Shown here: piece after piece, positions 36,201 to 43,755 of the stretch
How the letters are laid out: every line of letters starts with the position of its first letter
How positions within the stretch are numbered: the first letter of the stretch is position 1
Source of the DNA: Armatimonadota bacterium
GTDB taxonomy: Bacteria > Bacteroidota > Ignavibacteria > OLB7
DNA: 64,000 nt
Direction of reading: 5' to 3'
Assembly (NCBI GenBank): GCA_020850315.1
Contig: JADZEY010000030.1
Coordinates: 35,312-99,311 of the forward strand
The notes under the pieces: generated by a model
Databases searched by the model: none
Told to the model about the DNA's origin: nothing
The model's input: the letters and a program-made list of their open reading frames with translations, nothing else
Made by a program: the position numbers and the translations under genes

Positions 36201-36885
36201 AGTTGCCAACAAAACGGTGGCTCCCGAAGAAGTGGAACACTTGGAGCAAGCCAAAAGGGGCGCAGAAGATGCGGTGAAAGAGGGGATCAGCAGCAAAGGG
36301 GTGGCCGAAAGCACACTGCAAGTATGCCAAGAACAGAACCAGAAGTGGAAACAGCTGCAAGCCGCAAACAGCACCGCCGCCAAGCGGATTGCCACAATCC
36401 GGCAGCTATCGAAATATCTTCACGGCAGCAAGTTTGTGAATTATCTTGCCAACGAGCGGATGGACGACGTTTGCCGCCGCGCCAGCCAGCTGCTGTCGCG
36501 GTCAACGCAGCATCGGTTCCAGGTTCGCAGCGACCAGAACAGTGGTTTTTACATCATTGACAACCGCGACGGCGGCGTTCAGCGCGAAGCAGGCACGTTA
36601 TCGGGTGGGGAAACCTTCCTTGTTTCCCTTTCCCTTGCATTGGCCCTTAGCGACACTATCCAGCTTGGCCACGCGCCGTTAGAGTTCTTCTTCCTTGATG
36701 AAGGGTTCGGCACGCTGGACAACGAGCTGCTGGATGCTGTGATGAATGAGTTGGAGCAGCTTCATTCCCCCAACCGTGCGATTGGCCTTATCTCCCACGT
36801 CCGCGAGCTTCGCGAACGCATCCCACGGAAGCTGATTGTGAATCCAGCAACAACCGAAAACGGGACAACGGTGGGATATGAGTGA
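33259..36885 (+). CDS. sbcC: SbcC/Rad50-family SMC-like exonuclease subunit
   Basis: 1208 aa from the ATG at 33259; the 59 extra codons in the track cross the terminator. SbcC pairs with SbcD to cleave hairpins and process double-strand ends. Visible parts: LEITGLHSFRQKQVINFD, Walker A GPTGSGKSSILDA near residue 34, long heptad coiled coils, zinc-hook CPLCG near residue 592, ABC signature LSGGETFLVSLSLALAL near 1114, Walker B FFFLDEGFGTLD near 1147 and H-loop LISHV. Length is normal for the family. No sbcD gene lies beside it, although the two are usually adjacent; the partner must be elsewhere. Confidence 0.93.
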   Translation: MRPITLEITGLHSFRQKQVINFDRLLADGLFGIFGPTGSGKSSILDAITLALYGKVRRALHSIHGVINEQENNASVKFTFEIGHGAQRQRYTAERHLVQKKEKKEAAQKKESVQVRKVRLIHHTPDGDVPLAEKKGEMDQAIQKIIGISLQDFQHAVMLPQGEFASFLALASGERGKTLQRLFGLQQYGDQLEAKVKRMEQALKLENAEAEGSLKMLEQYNDQALEACHNQAQAAAEALTAAEATLRQATESAQAARALLSLIEELSDLNHSIAKVPSQEELLQSHKAKQQRAQQAEATRQAIDSAAAARQRHTEAEGNYQEIIKQLKAHEPTLTQVRERFERAEKAFKPQEERKQVIEMLRLLRQQKEKLKHDIKKLRSCETDLAEANNQHQAAANAREAAETKTRDAEANHTQAKLKLKSLELDAQQRERMRLLADRLKERNNAATELEKQQTELATAQQQHAEFQQERQRISHNIQPLQSGIDDAKQLLEQQRNHQAKLATTLEELRTAHGHLSTASKVIATYRIDHLRKQQEEEGPALNRLRQQLETESEATAQAETSYQTARRQREELERKMGLATAVAHLHDGQPCPLCGATEHPAPYHPEDDEQEQAAALRNREQQCETALKQAKERQQKTTQQLATAESEVQRIQQGISTAENSIATELQHLHNRLIELQRPMVIATASELQKAIEDVTGEGTAIRHQQESAQKEGKEMEEQISKNQQRLGQAQNELARIEERVASLAQSCQKLSDAIAQQQSQLAEAERKLAEHSGRKSLEEIQTELRELANREQQIDEINKLCTTLEAQVNTAREEEKQARAAEQDSQNKLTAAKTAHDQLNAETETSRISIAERLNEIAPNRAEGEAVEHILSNREAEAERIESEHTAAKSAYDVAQTTQRHLKKSADEAYNKLCSQEQQRDAATADCRAVIAREGFASEEEATAALLPPGDIAQLAQAITTIEREISDVRKREAELREQVANKTVAPEEVEHLEQAKRGAEDAVKEGISSKGVAESTLQVCQEQNQKWKQLQAANSTAAKRIATIRQLSKYLHGSKFVNYLANERMDDVCRRASQLLSRSTQHRFQVRSDQNSGFYIIDNRDGGVQREAGTLSGGETFLVSLSLALALSDTIQLGHAPLEFFFLDEGFGTLDNELLDAVMNELEQLHSPNRAIGLISHVRELRERIPRKLIVNPATTENGTTVGYE

Positions 36886-36970
36886 TGAAAAAAGCAGTTT
36901 GCGGGTAGCCGATTCCTTCCCGTGAAGTGGAGTGTACAGAGTGCTTGGTGAATGTCGGGATTGCACCGAC

Positions 36971-37090
36971 CTTTCTTTTCCCCGCTCTGTGTCCTCTGTG
37001 CCTCTGTGGTTTCTCCTCATGTTCAGTGACGAAGAAGAGAAAGAACCACAGAGACACAGAGAGCACAGAGGGAAGAAAGAGAGAAAGAAG
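36971..37090. repeat. Large imperfect inverted repeat of CACAGAG-type heptads
   Basis: Left arm CTCTGTGTCCTCTGTGCC, then TCTGTGGTTTCTC, pairs with right arm GAGAAAGAACCACAGAGACA, then CAGAGAGCACAGAG. Each arm is a short tandem of CACAGAG-like units. It sits just ahead of the PBP1A gene, and the track's extended N-terminus for that gene is translated from it. Confidence 0.75.
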
Positions 37091-37126
37091 AAAGAGGGTT
37101 GGAGTATCGGCACTCGCTACCTTCAT

Positions 37127-39439
37127 ATGATCCCAAATCCCTTTTCAAGACAACCGATTCGCGTAATTATGCCTTCCGATACACCAACATCTTCTCCCGG
37201 TCTTCGTGGTTCCTATTTCCGTTCGGCAATGGGCATCACGTTGGTGGTGGCCGCATTTATTCTGTTGGTGGTGGGGGTCTTTGCTGTGGAAATTTTCAGC
37301 GGCCTTCCCGACTTGGAAGAGCTTGAAAACCCACGCCCCGATCTCTCCACCCGCATCTACAGTGCCGACGGCCAGCAGTTGGATCAGTTCTTTGTTCACA
37401 ACCGAACGTACATCACCTTCGACTCCATCCCCCGCAACTTCATCCACGCGCTGATTGCTACCGAGGATCAGAAGTTCTACGACCACTGGGGGGTCAACCT
37501 TGAGCGGATTATCAAGGCGTTGGTGAAAAACGTCCTTTCGATGAACCTTACCAAAGAAGGGGCCAGCACCATCACCCAGCAGCTTGCGCGGAACCTCTAC
37601 TTATCGCAGGAGGTTTCCATGACCCGCAAGCTGCGCGAACAGCTGACCGCCGTCCAGATTGAACGCACCTACACCAAAGATGAAATTCTGGAGATGTACG
37701 CCAACACCGTCTATTTTGGGCGCGGGGCCTACGGGCTTCAGGTGGCGGCGGAAATCTACTTCGGCAAACGCCCGATTGACCTTTCGCTGGACGAATGCGC
37801 CTACCTTGTTGGCGTGCTGAAAGGGCCCGAGAACTACGACATCGAACAGCACTACGACCGCGCCATTGACCGCCGCAACACCGTCCTGGCGTTGATGCAG
37901 GAGATGGGCTACATCACCACAAGCGAGTACAGCAAGTTTGCCGGAATGCCGATCAAGCTGGCAAAACGGAAACGGGTTCCGAACGTTGCCGGGCATTTTG
38001 TGGAAGCCGTTCGCCAAATCCTTTCCAAAGAACCAAAATTGGAAGGCTACAACCTGTACCGCGACGGCTTGGTGATCTACACCACGATTGACAGCCGGAT
38101 GCAGAAATACGCCAACCAAGCCGTCCGCGAACATCTGGAAGGATTCCAACGCCAGTTTGAATCCGGATGGAGTTGGCGCGGGCGCGAGCGTTTGCTGAAG
38201 CAGATTGTGGAGCGCGCAGCCCGCAACACCGAGGAGTACAAGGCCGCAATCAACGATGAACACCGCGCAAAAATCTTGAAGGCACTGGCCAGCCGCCCCG
38301 ATTTTATTGACTCGGTGAAAAAAGAAGCAATCCAGATTGAGACAGGGTTTGTGGTGATGGAAGCAAAAACCGGATACGTCCGCGCCTTGGTTGGCGGGCG
38401 GGACCCTTCCACCGGAATGGGCCTGAACCACGTCACCCAAATCCGCCGCCAGCCGGGGTCTTCCTTCAAGCCGTTCGTCTATGCTTCGGCATTGGAGGAA
38501 GGGATGAACCCAGGCTCGGGGGTCTCCGCAGGAACCTTCGTCTATCGAATGCCCGGCGGCGAAACTTGGCAAGTGCTGGGAACCGGCGGCGCGCTAACCC
38601 TGCGCAGCGCGCTGAAGTTCAGCGTCAACTCCGTTGCTGCCCGCCTGATCTGCGAGCGGACAACCCCGGCAAAGGTGGTGCGACTGGCAAAAAATATGGG
38701 GATTAAATCCCCCATCCCGGAGCTTCCCTCCATTGCGTTGGGAAGCGCAGAAGTCACCCCGTTGGAGCTCACCGCAGCCTACACCGCCTTCCCCAACGAT
38801 GGCGTTGCAGTGGAGCCAATTCTGGTCACAAAAATTGAGGATCGTTGGGGGCGGGTGATCTACCAAGCACCGCGTGTGCTGCACGAAGCCTTGCCAGCCA
38901 AAATCGCTGGGCAGATGGTCTCGATGATGCGTGGCGTGGTGGATGGCGGCACGGCAAGCTCGGTTCGCCAATGGTTCAACTATCCAGCCGCCGGAAAAAC
39001 CGGAACCACCAACGACTTTGCCGATGCCTGGTTTGTTGGCTACACGCCGGAGCTGGTGGCTGGTGTGTGGGTTGGATTTGACGACCACCGGATCAAGTTC
39101 ACGGGGTGGTACGGCCAGGGGGGGAAAGCCGCTGCGCCGGTCTGGGGGCGGTTTATGGCGATGGTGTATAAAGATGACCGCTTGCCCTACGACGTGCGCG
39201 AGTTCAGCGGTGCGGCAAAAAGCTCCGGCGGCGGCGGAATCCTAACCCCGGGCGACGCGCCGATTGAGAACGCCGCCCCGCCAACCGATGTGTTGGGCAC
39301 CGATGCCACCGAAAACCCAGACAATCAGGTTGATGGTGGAAACGAAAAACCGGATGCCCCGCCCCAGGGTGATATTGACAAAGACAAAGCCTTATCCCCC
39401 AGCAACGACAAAGATTTTGGCGGGGATAAGCCGAAGTAA
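37127..39439 (+). CDS. Class A penicillin-binding protein (PBP1A-like)
   Basis: Bifunctional peptidoglycan synthase in the inner membrane with periplasmic domains. 770 aa from the ATG at 37127; the ATG at 37169 (MPSDTPTSS) is an alternative, and the longer track start runs through repeat DNA. One membrane anchor near residues 33-57. The glycosyltransferase domain has ALIATEDQKFYDHWG (catalytic Glu near 113) and EGASTITQQLARNLYLS. The transpeptidase domain has PGSSFKPF (Ser445-x-x-Lys448), SVNS and AAGKTGTTNDFADAWFVGYT near residue 623. The C-terminus is a Pro/Asp/Lys-rich tail with no folded domain. The ROK kinase starts 4 bp after its stop. Confidence 0.93.
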   Translation: MIPNPFSRQPIRVIMPSDTPTSSPGLRGSYFRSAMGITLVVAAFILLVVGVFAVEIFSGLPDLEELENPRPDLSTRIYSADGQQLDQFFVHNRTYITFDSIPRNFIHALIATEDQKFYDHWGVNLERIIKALVKNVLSMNLTKEGASTITQQLARNLYLSQEVSMTRKLREQLTAVQIERTYTKDEILEMYANTVYFGRGAYGLQVAAEIYFGKRPIDLSLDECAYLVGVLKGPENYDIEQHYDRAIDRRNTVLALMQEMGYITTSEYSKFAGMPIKLAKRKRVPNVAGHFVEAVRQILSKEPKLEGYNLYRDGLVIYTTIDSRMQKYANQAVREHLEGFQRQFESGWSWRGRERLLKQIVERAARNTEEYKAAINDEHRAKILKALASRPDFIDSVKKEAIQIETGFVVMEAKTGYVRALVGGRDPSTGMGLNHVTQIRRQPGSSFKPFVYASALEEGMNPGSGVSAGTFVYRMPGGETWQVLGTGGALTLRSALKFSVNSVAARLICERTTPAKVVRLAKNMGIKSPIPELPSIALGSAEVTPLELTAAYTAFPNDGVAVEPILVTKIEDRWGRVIYQAPRVLHEALPAKIAGQMVSMMRGVVDGGTASSVRQWFNYPAAGKTGTTNDFADAWFVGYTPELVAGVWVGFDDHRIKFTGWYGQGGKAAAPVWGRFMAMVYKDDRLPYDVREFSGAAKSSGGGGILTPGDAPIENAAPPTDVLGTDATENPDNQVDGGNEKPDAPPQGDIDKDKALSPSNDKDFGGDKPK

Positions 39440-39443
39440 TCCT

Positions 39444-40421
39444 ATGCCGCACAACCTCCTTCTTGCCTTCGACATCGGCGGGACTAAGCTGGCGGTGGGG
39501 ATTGCGCAGATTGCCCAGTTCCGCCAAACGGGAACGTTTGATATGCTGGTGAAAGAGCCGATCCCTTCCCCGGGAACGCCAGATGTTGTTGTCCAACGGC
39601 TGATGGAAATTGGCCGGCAGCTGATTGCCAACGCCAATGGCCAACTTGCTGGAATCGGTATCTCCATCGGTGGCCCGCTGGATCATCTCACCGGAACTGT
39701 CCTCAATTTCCCTCACCTTCCCGGCTGGCTGAACATCCCCCTTCGGCAGCAGCTTTCCGAAGCCTTCGGCGCGCCCGCTTGGTTGGATAACGATGCCAAT
39801 CTAGGCGCGCTGGCCGAGCATCGTTTGGGCGCGGGGAAAGGCGCGGACACCATGGTCTATCTCACCATCAGCACAGGGATTGGTGGCGGGGTGATTGTCA
39901 ACGGAAAACTCCATCACGGGGTGGCTTCCGGCGCGGGCGAGATGGGGCATATCACCGTGCAAACCGATGGCCCCCGCTGCGCCTGTGGCAATCACGGATG
40001 TTTGGAAACAATGGCAAGCGGAACCGCAATCGCACGCCGTGCCGGCCACGCTCTATCTGCCTATCCTGAGCGGGGCGGAGTGTTGCGCCAGATGCTGGGG
40101 GCGCAATCGCAGCCAACCGCCCAGCAGGTGTTTGCCGCCGCCGCTGCCGGCGACCAGCTTGCCCAAGAACTGTGGGAAGAAACCGCGAAGTATCTGGCGA
40201 TTGGTTTGGGGAGCATCATTCACGTTCTTGCGCCGGAGGTTATTGTGCTGGGTGGAGGGGTGGCGCAAACGGGTGAAGGGTTGCTGGATCCCGTGCGTCG
40301 CAATCTTGCCAACCATGTGTTCTACATCCCACTTCCCTCCATTCAAGTTCTTCCCGCAGCCCTGGGTCACAACAGCGCGGTGATTGGGGCGGGGCTGCTT
40401 GCAGCCGAACGACTGACGTAA
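39444..40421 (+). CDS. ROK-family sugar kinase (glucokinase-like)
   Basis: 325 aa from the ATG at 39444, immediately after the PBP stop; the track's earlier start overlaps the PBP in another frame. ATP-binding LLAFDIGGTKLAVG at the N-terminus, LDNDANLGALAEHRLGAG with the catalytic Asp, STGIGGGVIVNGKL, GAGEMGHITV and the zinc-binding ROK signature CACGNHGCLE; GLGSIIHVLAPEVIVLGGGV near the C-terminus. ROK kinases phosphorylate glucose or N-acetylated hexosamines. Sitting between a cell-wall synthase and a glycosidase in a tight operon, it may act on wall- or polysaccharide-derived sugars, but this is inference. Confidence 0.88.
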   Translation: MPHNLLLAFDIGGTKLAVGIAQIAQFRQTGTFDMLVKEPIPSPGTPDVVVQRLMEIGRQLIANANGQLAGIGISIGGPLDHLTGTVLNFPHLPGWLNIPLRQQLSEAFGAPAWLDNDANLGALAEHRLGAGKGADTMVYLTISTGIGGGVIVNGKLHHGVASGAGEMGHITVQTDGPRCACGNHGCLETMASGTAIARRAGHALSAYPERGGVLRQMLGAQSQPTAQQVFAAAAAGDQLAQELWEETAKYLAIGLGSIIHVLAPEVIVLGGGVAQTGEGLLDPVRRNLANHVFYIPLPSIQVLPAALGHNSAVIGAGLLAAERLT

Positions 40422-40426
40422 AAAAT

Positions 40427-41764
40427 ATGCTAATCCACTGCTGTTTTCCCTTCCTGATGTTCCTGCTGTTTGGTGTTGGCCAGCTTGCCGCCCAAGCCAT
40501 TGATCCTGCCGCGCTTCGCAACGACAGCCTGCTGTTCCGCAAGGTGTTGGAAATCCCCGGCGGCTACATCAACGACCATTGCTTGATCCGCAAAGATTCG
40601 TTGTGGCATTTGTTCTACACCACTGGCCAGATCAGCAGCAAGAAATGGTATCGCGACGGCAACGAAGCTGAAATCGGCCACGCGGTCAGTCCGGATCTGT
40701 TGGCGTGGAAGGTGCTGTCGCCGGCGTTCCGCACGGGCCCTGCGGGGTCGTTCAATGCGGGCCATGTCTATGCGCCCTACGTGATTGAGCGGAACGGTGT
40801 CTATGTCATGTTGTACACCGGAACGCCAGGTTCGCCAATGGCGGGGGAGCATCTCTGCTTGGCCACCTCGATCGATTTAACAACCTGGGTTCAGCATCCC
40901 GATAACCCAATTTTTCGCAATGCCAGCGGCGAAGTCATTCGGGTTTCCGAGCGCGATCCGCATATCTATTTCGAGCCGGGGGTTGGCTACATCATGTATT
41001 TCGTTGCACGGTTACGTGAGGATGAAGCAAAGGGGCGTACCGATCAGGAGTTCAGTTGCGTGGCTGCGGCCACTTCCCCCGATTTGCTGAATTGGACCGA
41101 CCACGGCCCGGTGATGGTTCGCCGAACCAACGGCTACGATGCCTTCAGCTACATGCACCCGGAGTCGCCATGTGTGATAAAGAAGGATGGCTTGTACTAT
41201 CTGTTCTACAAAAGCGGGTCGGGGATGCGGTACATCATCAGCGAAACCCCGCTTGATTTCCGCGACCGCGCCGAATACTTTTTATCCACCGCGCACGCGG
41301 GTGAAATTGTGGAGTGGGAGGGGCGTTGGTATCTCACCTCATGTAGCCGCCAGGTGAACGACATTGCTCACAAATGGAGCGACCGCACGCAGGGGCTGTT
41401 TCTTGCACGGCTTACGGGGGTTGGGCTGCACCCAATGGTTGCGCGCATTCCCGACGCGCCGAAGGAGCCGATGACGTTTTCTATCCTTCCCAAGATCGCT
41501 ACTGGCGGGGCAGTTGCTTGGCTGCGTGTGCCGCTTGGCGAGTGGTCTGCCGACACTCCATGCAGTGCCACAATTCTCAATCTGCGCACGTTCAAGGTGC
41601 AAACACTTGGCGAGGTGACGCTTCGCCAGCGATACAACGAGGAAGGGGCAACAGGGTTTGGAATGTTTTGGATGAAAACGTGGCTGATAGGGGAGGGGAG
41701 CTATCTGGTGACGGTGCAATCCCCGGTAGGGCAGCTGCACGCAACGGTGGCGATTACGCCGTAA
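40427..41764 (+). CDS. Secreted GH32/GH43-superfamily five-bladed beta-propeller glycosidase
   Basis: 445 aa with a signal peptide (cleavage after AAQA, about residue 22). Beta-propeller motifs in order: GGYINDHCLIRKDSLWHLFY (a nucleophile-bearing NDx position), GHAVSPDLLAWK, AGHVYAPYVIERNGVYVMLY, CLATSIDLTTWVQH, SERDPHIYFEPG (RDP transition-state motif), HPESPCVIKKDGLYYLFY (an acid/base Glu position) and GEIVEWEGRWYLTS. These fit the GH32/68/43/62 clan better than any other family I know; the NDPNG motif of true GH32 is reduced to NDH, so the substrate (fructan, arabinan or other) cannot be named. It starts 5 bp after the ROK gene, so it is cotranscribed. Confidence 0.8.
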   Translation: MLIHCCFPFLMFLLFGVGQLAAQAIDPAALRNDSLLFRKVLEIPGGYINDHCLIRKDSLWHLFYTTGQISSKKWYRDGNEAEIGHAVSPDLLAWKVLSPAFRTGPAGSFNAGHVYAPYVIERNGVYVMLYTGTPGSPMAGEHLCLATSIDLTTWVQHPDNPIFRNASGEVIRVSERDPHIYFEPGVGYIMYFVARLREDEAKGRTDQEFSCVAAATSPDLLNWTDHGPVMVRRTNGYDAFSYMHPESPCVIKKDGLYYLFYKSGSGMRYIISETPLDFRDRAEYFLSTAHAGEIVEWEGRWYLTSCSRQVNDIAHKWSDRTQGLFLARLTGVGLHPMVARIPDAPKEPMTFSILPKIATGGAVAWLRVPLGEWSADTPCSATILNLRTFKVQTLGEVTLRQRYNEEGATGFGMFWMKTWLIGEGSYLVTVQSPVGQLHATVAITP

Positions 41765-42056
41765 CTGGAGGGGGGGACAGACCGGATGAAGGGTGAAGGG
41801 TGAAGAGTGAAGGGTGAAGAGTGAAGGGTGAAGAGTGAAGGGTGAAGGGTGAAGGGTGAAGGGTGAAGGATGAAGGGTGAAGAACATCCTCTTCACTAAT
41901 AACCACTGACTACTGACTACTGACTACTGACCACTGACCACTGACTTCCTTTGGCGAATGGGGAAATGCTGAAGGCTTTGCGTAAGCCCTAAAAACAACA
42001 AAGGGGGAATCATCCATGGATGATTCCCCCTTCTGCTGATCTGCTGCAACTGGCTA
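41765..42056. repeat. Heptanucleotide tandem repeats (GGTGAAG and ACTGACY) and CTTACGCA remnant
   Basis: 41786-41883 is about fourteen imperfect copies of GGTGAAG/AGTGAAG; 41898-41947 is a run of ACTGACT/ACTGACC. TGCGTAAG at 41976-41983 is a lone end of the CTTACGCA repeat family. No gene; the minus-strand ORF through the tract is purely repetitive (LHPSPFT). Confidence 0.85.
42001..42032 (-). terminator. Perfect 32-bp palindromic terminator
   Basis: AAGGGGGAATCATCCA followed by its exact reverse complement. On the minus strand it follows the lipoprotein gene and is trailed by TTGTTGTTTTT, so it is a good intrinsic terminator, possibly working in both directions. Confidence 0.8.
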
Positions 42057-42830
42057 CTATTTCGTTGGGGCAGCTGGGGGGGCCGGGGCTGTTGCTGGTG
42101 CTGGCGCGCCGGGGGTATTCGGTGCGCCTGGTGCGCTGGGGGCAGCCATTGTGGGCGCGCCGGCTTCGGTGAATTTGACATCGGCAGGGATCTCAAATTT
42201 TTCAGCTGGGATGCTGATGTCGGTTTCCAATTTTGTGGCGGTCATGGTCATGGTCATTCCGTTGGCACTTGATTCCAACAGCAGCGGGATGTTTTCCCAC
42301 ATCCAGACTTTTGCCGCTATGCCATCTTTGGTGAAGCTGTAGCCTTTGCACGCCTTCCCTAACAGTTCCTTCTCCCCAATCTCCTGAAGGTTAATGGCTT
42401 TTTTCTCTGCGTCGCTCAGCTTCGTGATATCTGGGGCTCCATCTCCCATCAGCCCACCTTGTGCTGGCAGTTTGGTTCCGGTTTTTTTTGTGGCATCGTA
42501 GCTGTACTGGGTGCCATCTTTTTCGATCATCCTCATATTCATTTGCTGCCCCATCACTTCGGTGTTCATTTCGCCGGATTTGCGTGCGCCGTTGTCGTCC
42601 CAGTACATCACCATTTTCATGGTCTGGCCCATGGCTTTCATATCCATTTCGATCATGCCAGATTTAATTTTCATATCCCCTTTCCCGCTGCCAGTTGTTG
42701 TGGCTGTTGCCTCGGCGGCGGGTTCTTTCATCTTGGTGGTGTCGCCAGCGTTCTTTGGCTCGTCGGCTTTTTTGCCACAGGCGGCAATCGTTAAGCAAAG
42801 CAGAAGGAGCGTTGCGGAAATGCGTTTCAT
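42057..42830 (-). CDS. Met-rich lipoprotein of unknown function
   Basis: 257 aa. Lipobox LTIAAC (Cys18) predicts a lipoprotein. After a Thr/Ala linker comes a domain with many methionines (GMIEMDMKAMGQTMKMVMYW, MGQQMNMRMIEKDG) and ELLGKACKGYSFTKDGIAAK, WMWENIPLLLES. It is similar in layout to the DUF4412-type lipoproteins of Bacteroidota, as far as I can recall. The tail is a 35-residue Pro/Ala low-complexity stretch (GAPNTPGAPAPATAPAPP). The Met clusters could bind Cu(I), but no classical MxxM array proves this. Monocistronic, with a strong terminator. Confidence 0.6.
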   Translation of the reverse strand: MKRISATLLLLCLTIAACGKKADEPKNAGDTTKMKEPAAEATATTTGSGKGDMKIKSGMIEMDMKAMGQTMKMVMYWDDNGARKSGEMNTEVMGQQMNMRMIEKDGTQYSYDATKKTGTKLPAQGGLMGDGAPDITKLSDAEKKAINLQEIGEKELLGKACKGYSFTKDGIAAKVWMWENIPLLLESSANGMTMTMTATKLETDISIPAEKFEIPADVKFTEAGAPTMAAPSAPGAPNTPGAPAPATAPAPPAAPTK

Positions 42831-42972
42831 TACGGCTTGTTGATTGTGTGTGTGTTATGATGCGTACTCCCGCAGCCAGAGTGTGTGGCCACGGGATTGA
42901 GTTATCCATGAATGTGCGCTCACACTCGGTTCGCGGTGGAATGTTACCGCCGTTGGGAATCACCAGTGCGGC

Positions 42973-43737
42973 CTACTCCTGCGAGGTCTCTTGGGCAATG
43001 CTCAGCCCGCCGTCAATCAGCAGCGTTTGGCCGGTGATGTAGGTGGCATCGTTGGCAAGGAACCAGACGGCGTTGAAGATGTCGTCAATCGTGCCGTAGC
43101 GGCGGGCGGGGATTCGGTCGGCAGAAAGCAACGTGCCGGGGGCTGGGTCTTCGGGTATCTCAATGGTTCCCGGGGCAATGCCGTTTACCGGAATGGTGGG
43201 GGCCAACGCCCGCGCCAAAGCGCGGATTAGCTGAAGCACCGCCCCTTTTGCAACGTTGTACGGCAGTCGGTCGCGCCAGATCTGGTAGGCTCCCAACGAT
43301 GCAAAATTGATGATTCGCCCCTGCTCCCCGCGCTGGTTTATCGGCTGCTGCTGCATGATCTGGGCGGCGGCTTGTGCCGCAAAAAATTCGCTGGATAGGT
43401 TGGTCTCTATCACCTGATCCCACAACTCCTGGGTCACATCGGCAATGGGGCGGGTTGGGGGATAGATTGCTGCGTTGTTCACCAGCACATCAAGGCTGCC
43501 AAAATGATTGGCACCGGTGGCAATGGCGTTCCGGAACGCGGCGCGGTCGCGAACATCGGCCTGCACCAGCAGCCCGCGCGCGCCAAGCGATTCAACATCG
43601 CGAAGGGTTTGCTGGGCGGCTTCTTCTGAACTGCCGTAGTGGATCACAACGTTCCACTTCCGCTGCGCAAACCGCAACGCCAGCCCCCGCCCAATTCGGC
43701 GACCCGCCCCGGTGATAACAATGGTGTTGTTCTGCAT
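42973..43737 (-). CDS. Short-chain dehydrogenase/reductase, pteridine-reductase-like
   Basis: 254 aa classical SDR. NAD(P)-binding VITGAGRRIGRGLALRFAQR, NVVIHYGSSEEAAQQT, VQADVRDRAAF, DVLVNNAAIYPPTRP, catalytic YNVAKG with Ser upstream (NFASLGAYQIW) and C-terminal YITGQTLLIDGGLS. The TGxxxRxG variant with an Arg and the NVVIHY strand are what I associate with bacterial pteridine/FolM-type reductases, which use NADPH to reduce dihydropterins. That is compatible with its neighbour 18 bp upstream, the folate-binding YgfZ protein. Substrate assignment remains inferred. Confidence 0.8.
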   Translation of the reverse strand: MQNNTIVITGAGRRIGRGLALRFAQRKWNVVIHYGSSEEAAQQTLRDVESLGARGLLVQADVRDRAAFRNAIATGANHFGSLDVLVNNAAIYPPTRPIADVTQELWDQVIETNLSSEFFAAQAAAQIMQQQPINQRGEQGRIINFASLGAYQIWRDRLPYNVAKGAVLQLIRALARALAPTIPVNGIAPGTIEIPEDPAPGTLLSADRIPARRYGTIDDIFNAVWFLANDATYITGQTLLIDGGLSIAQETSQE

Positions 43738-43755
43738 AACGTTTGGCCGATATGG

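Noticed and set aside
37601-38572. 323-aa minus-strand ORF
   Set aside because: Antisense of the PBP1A transpeptidase domain.
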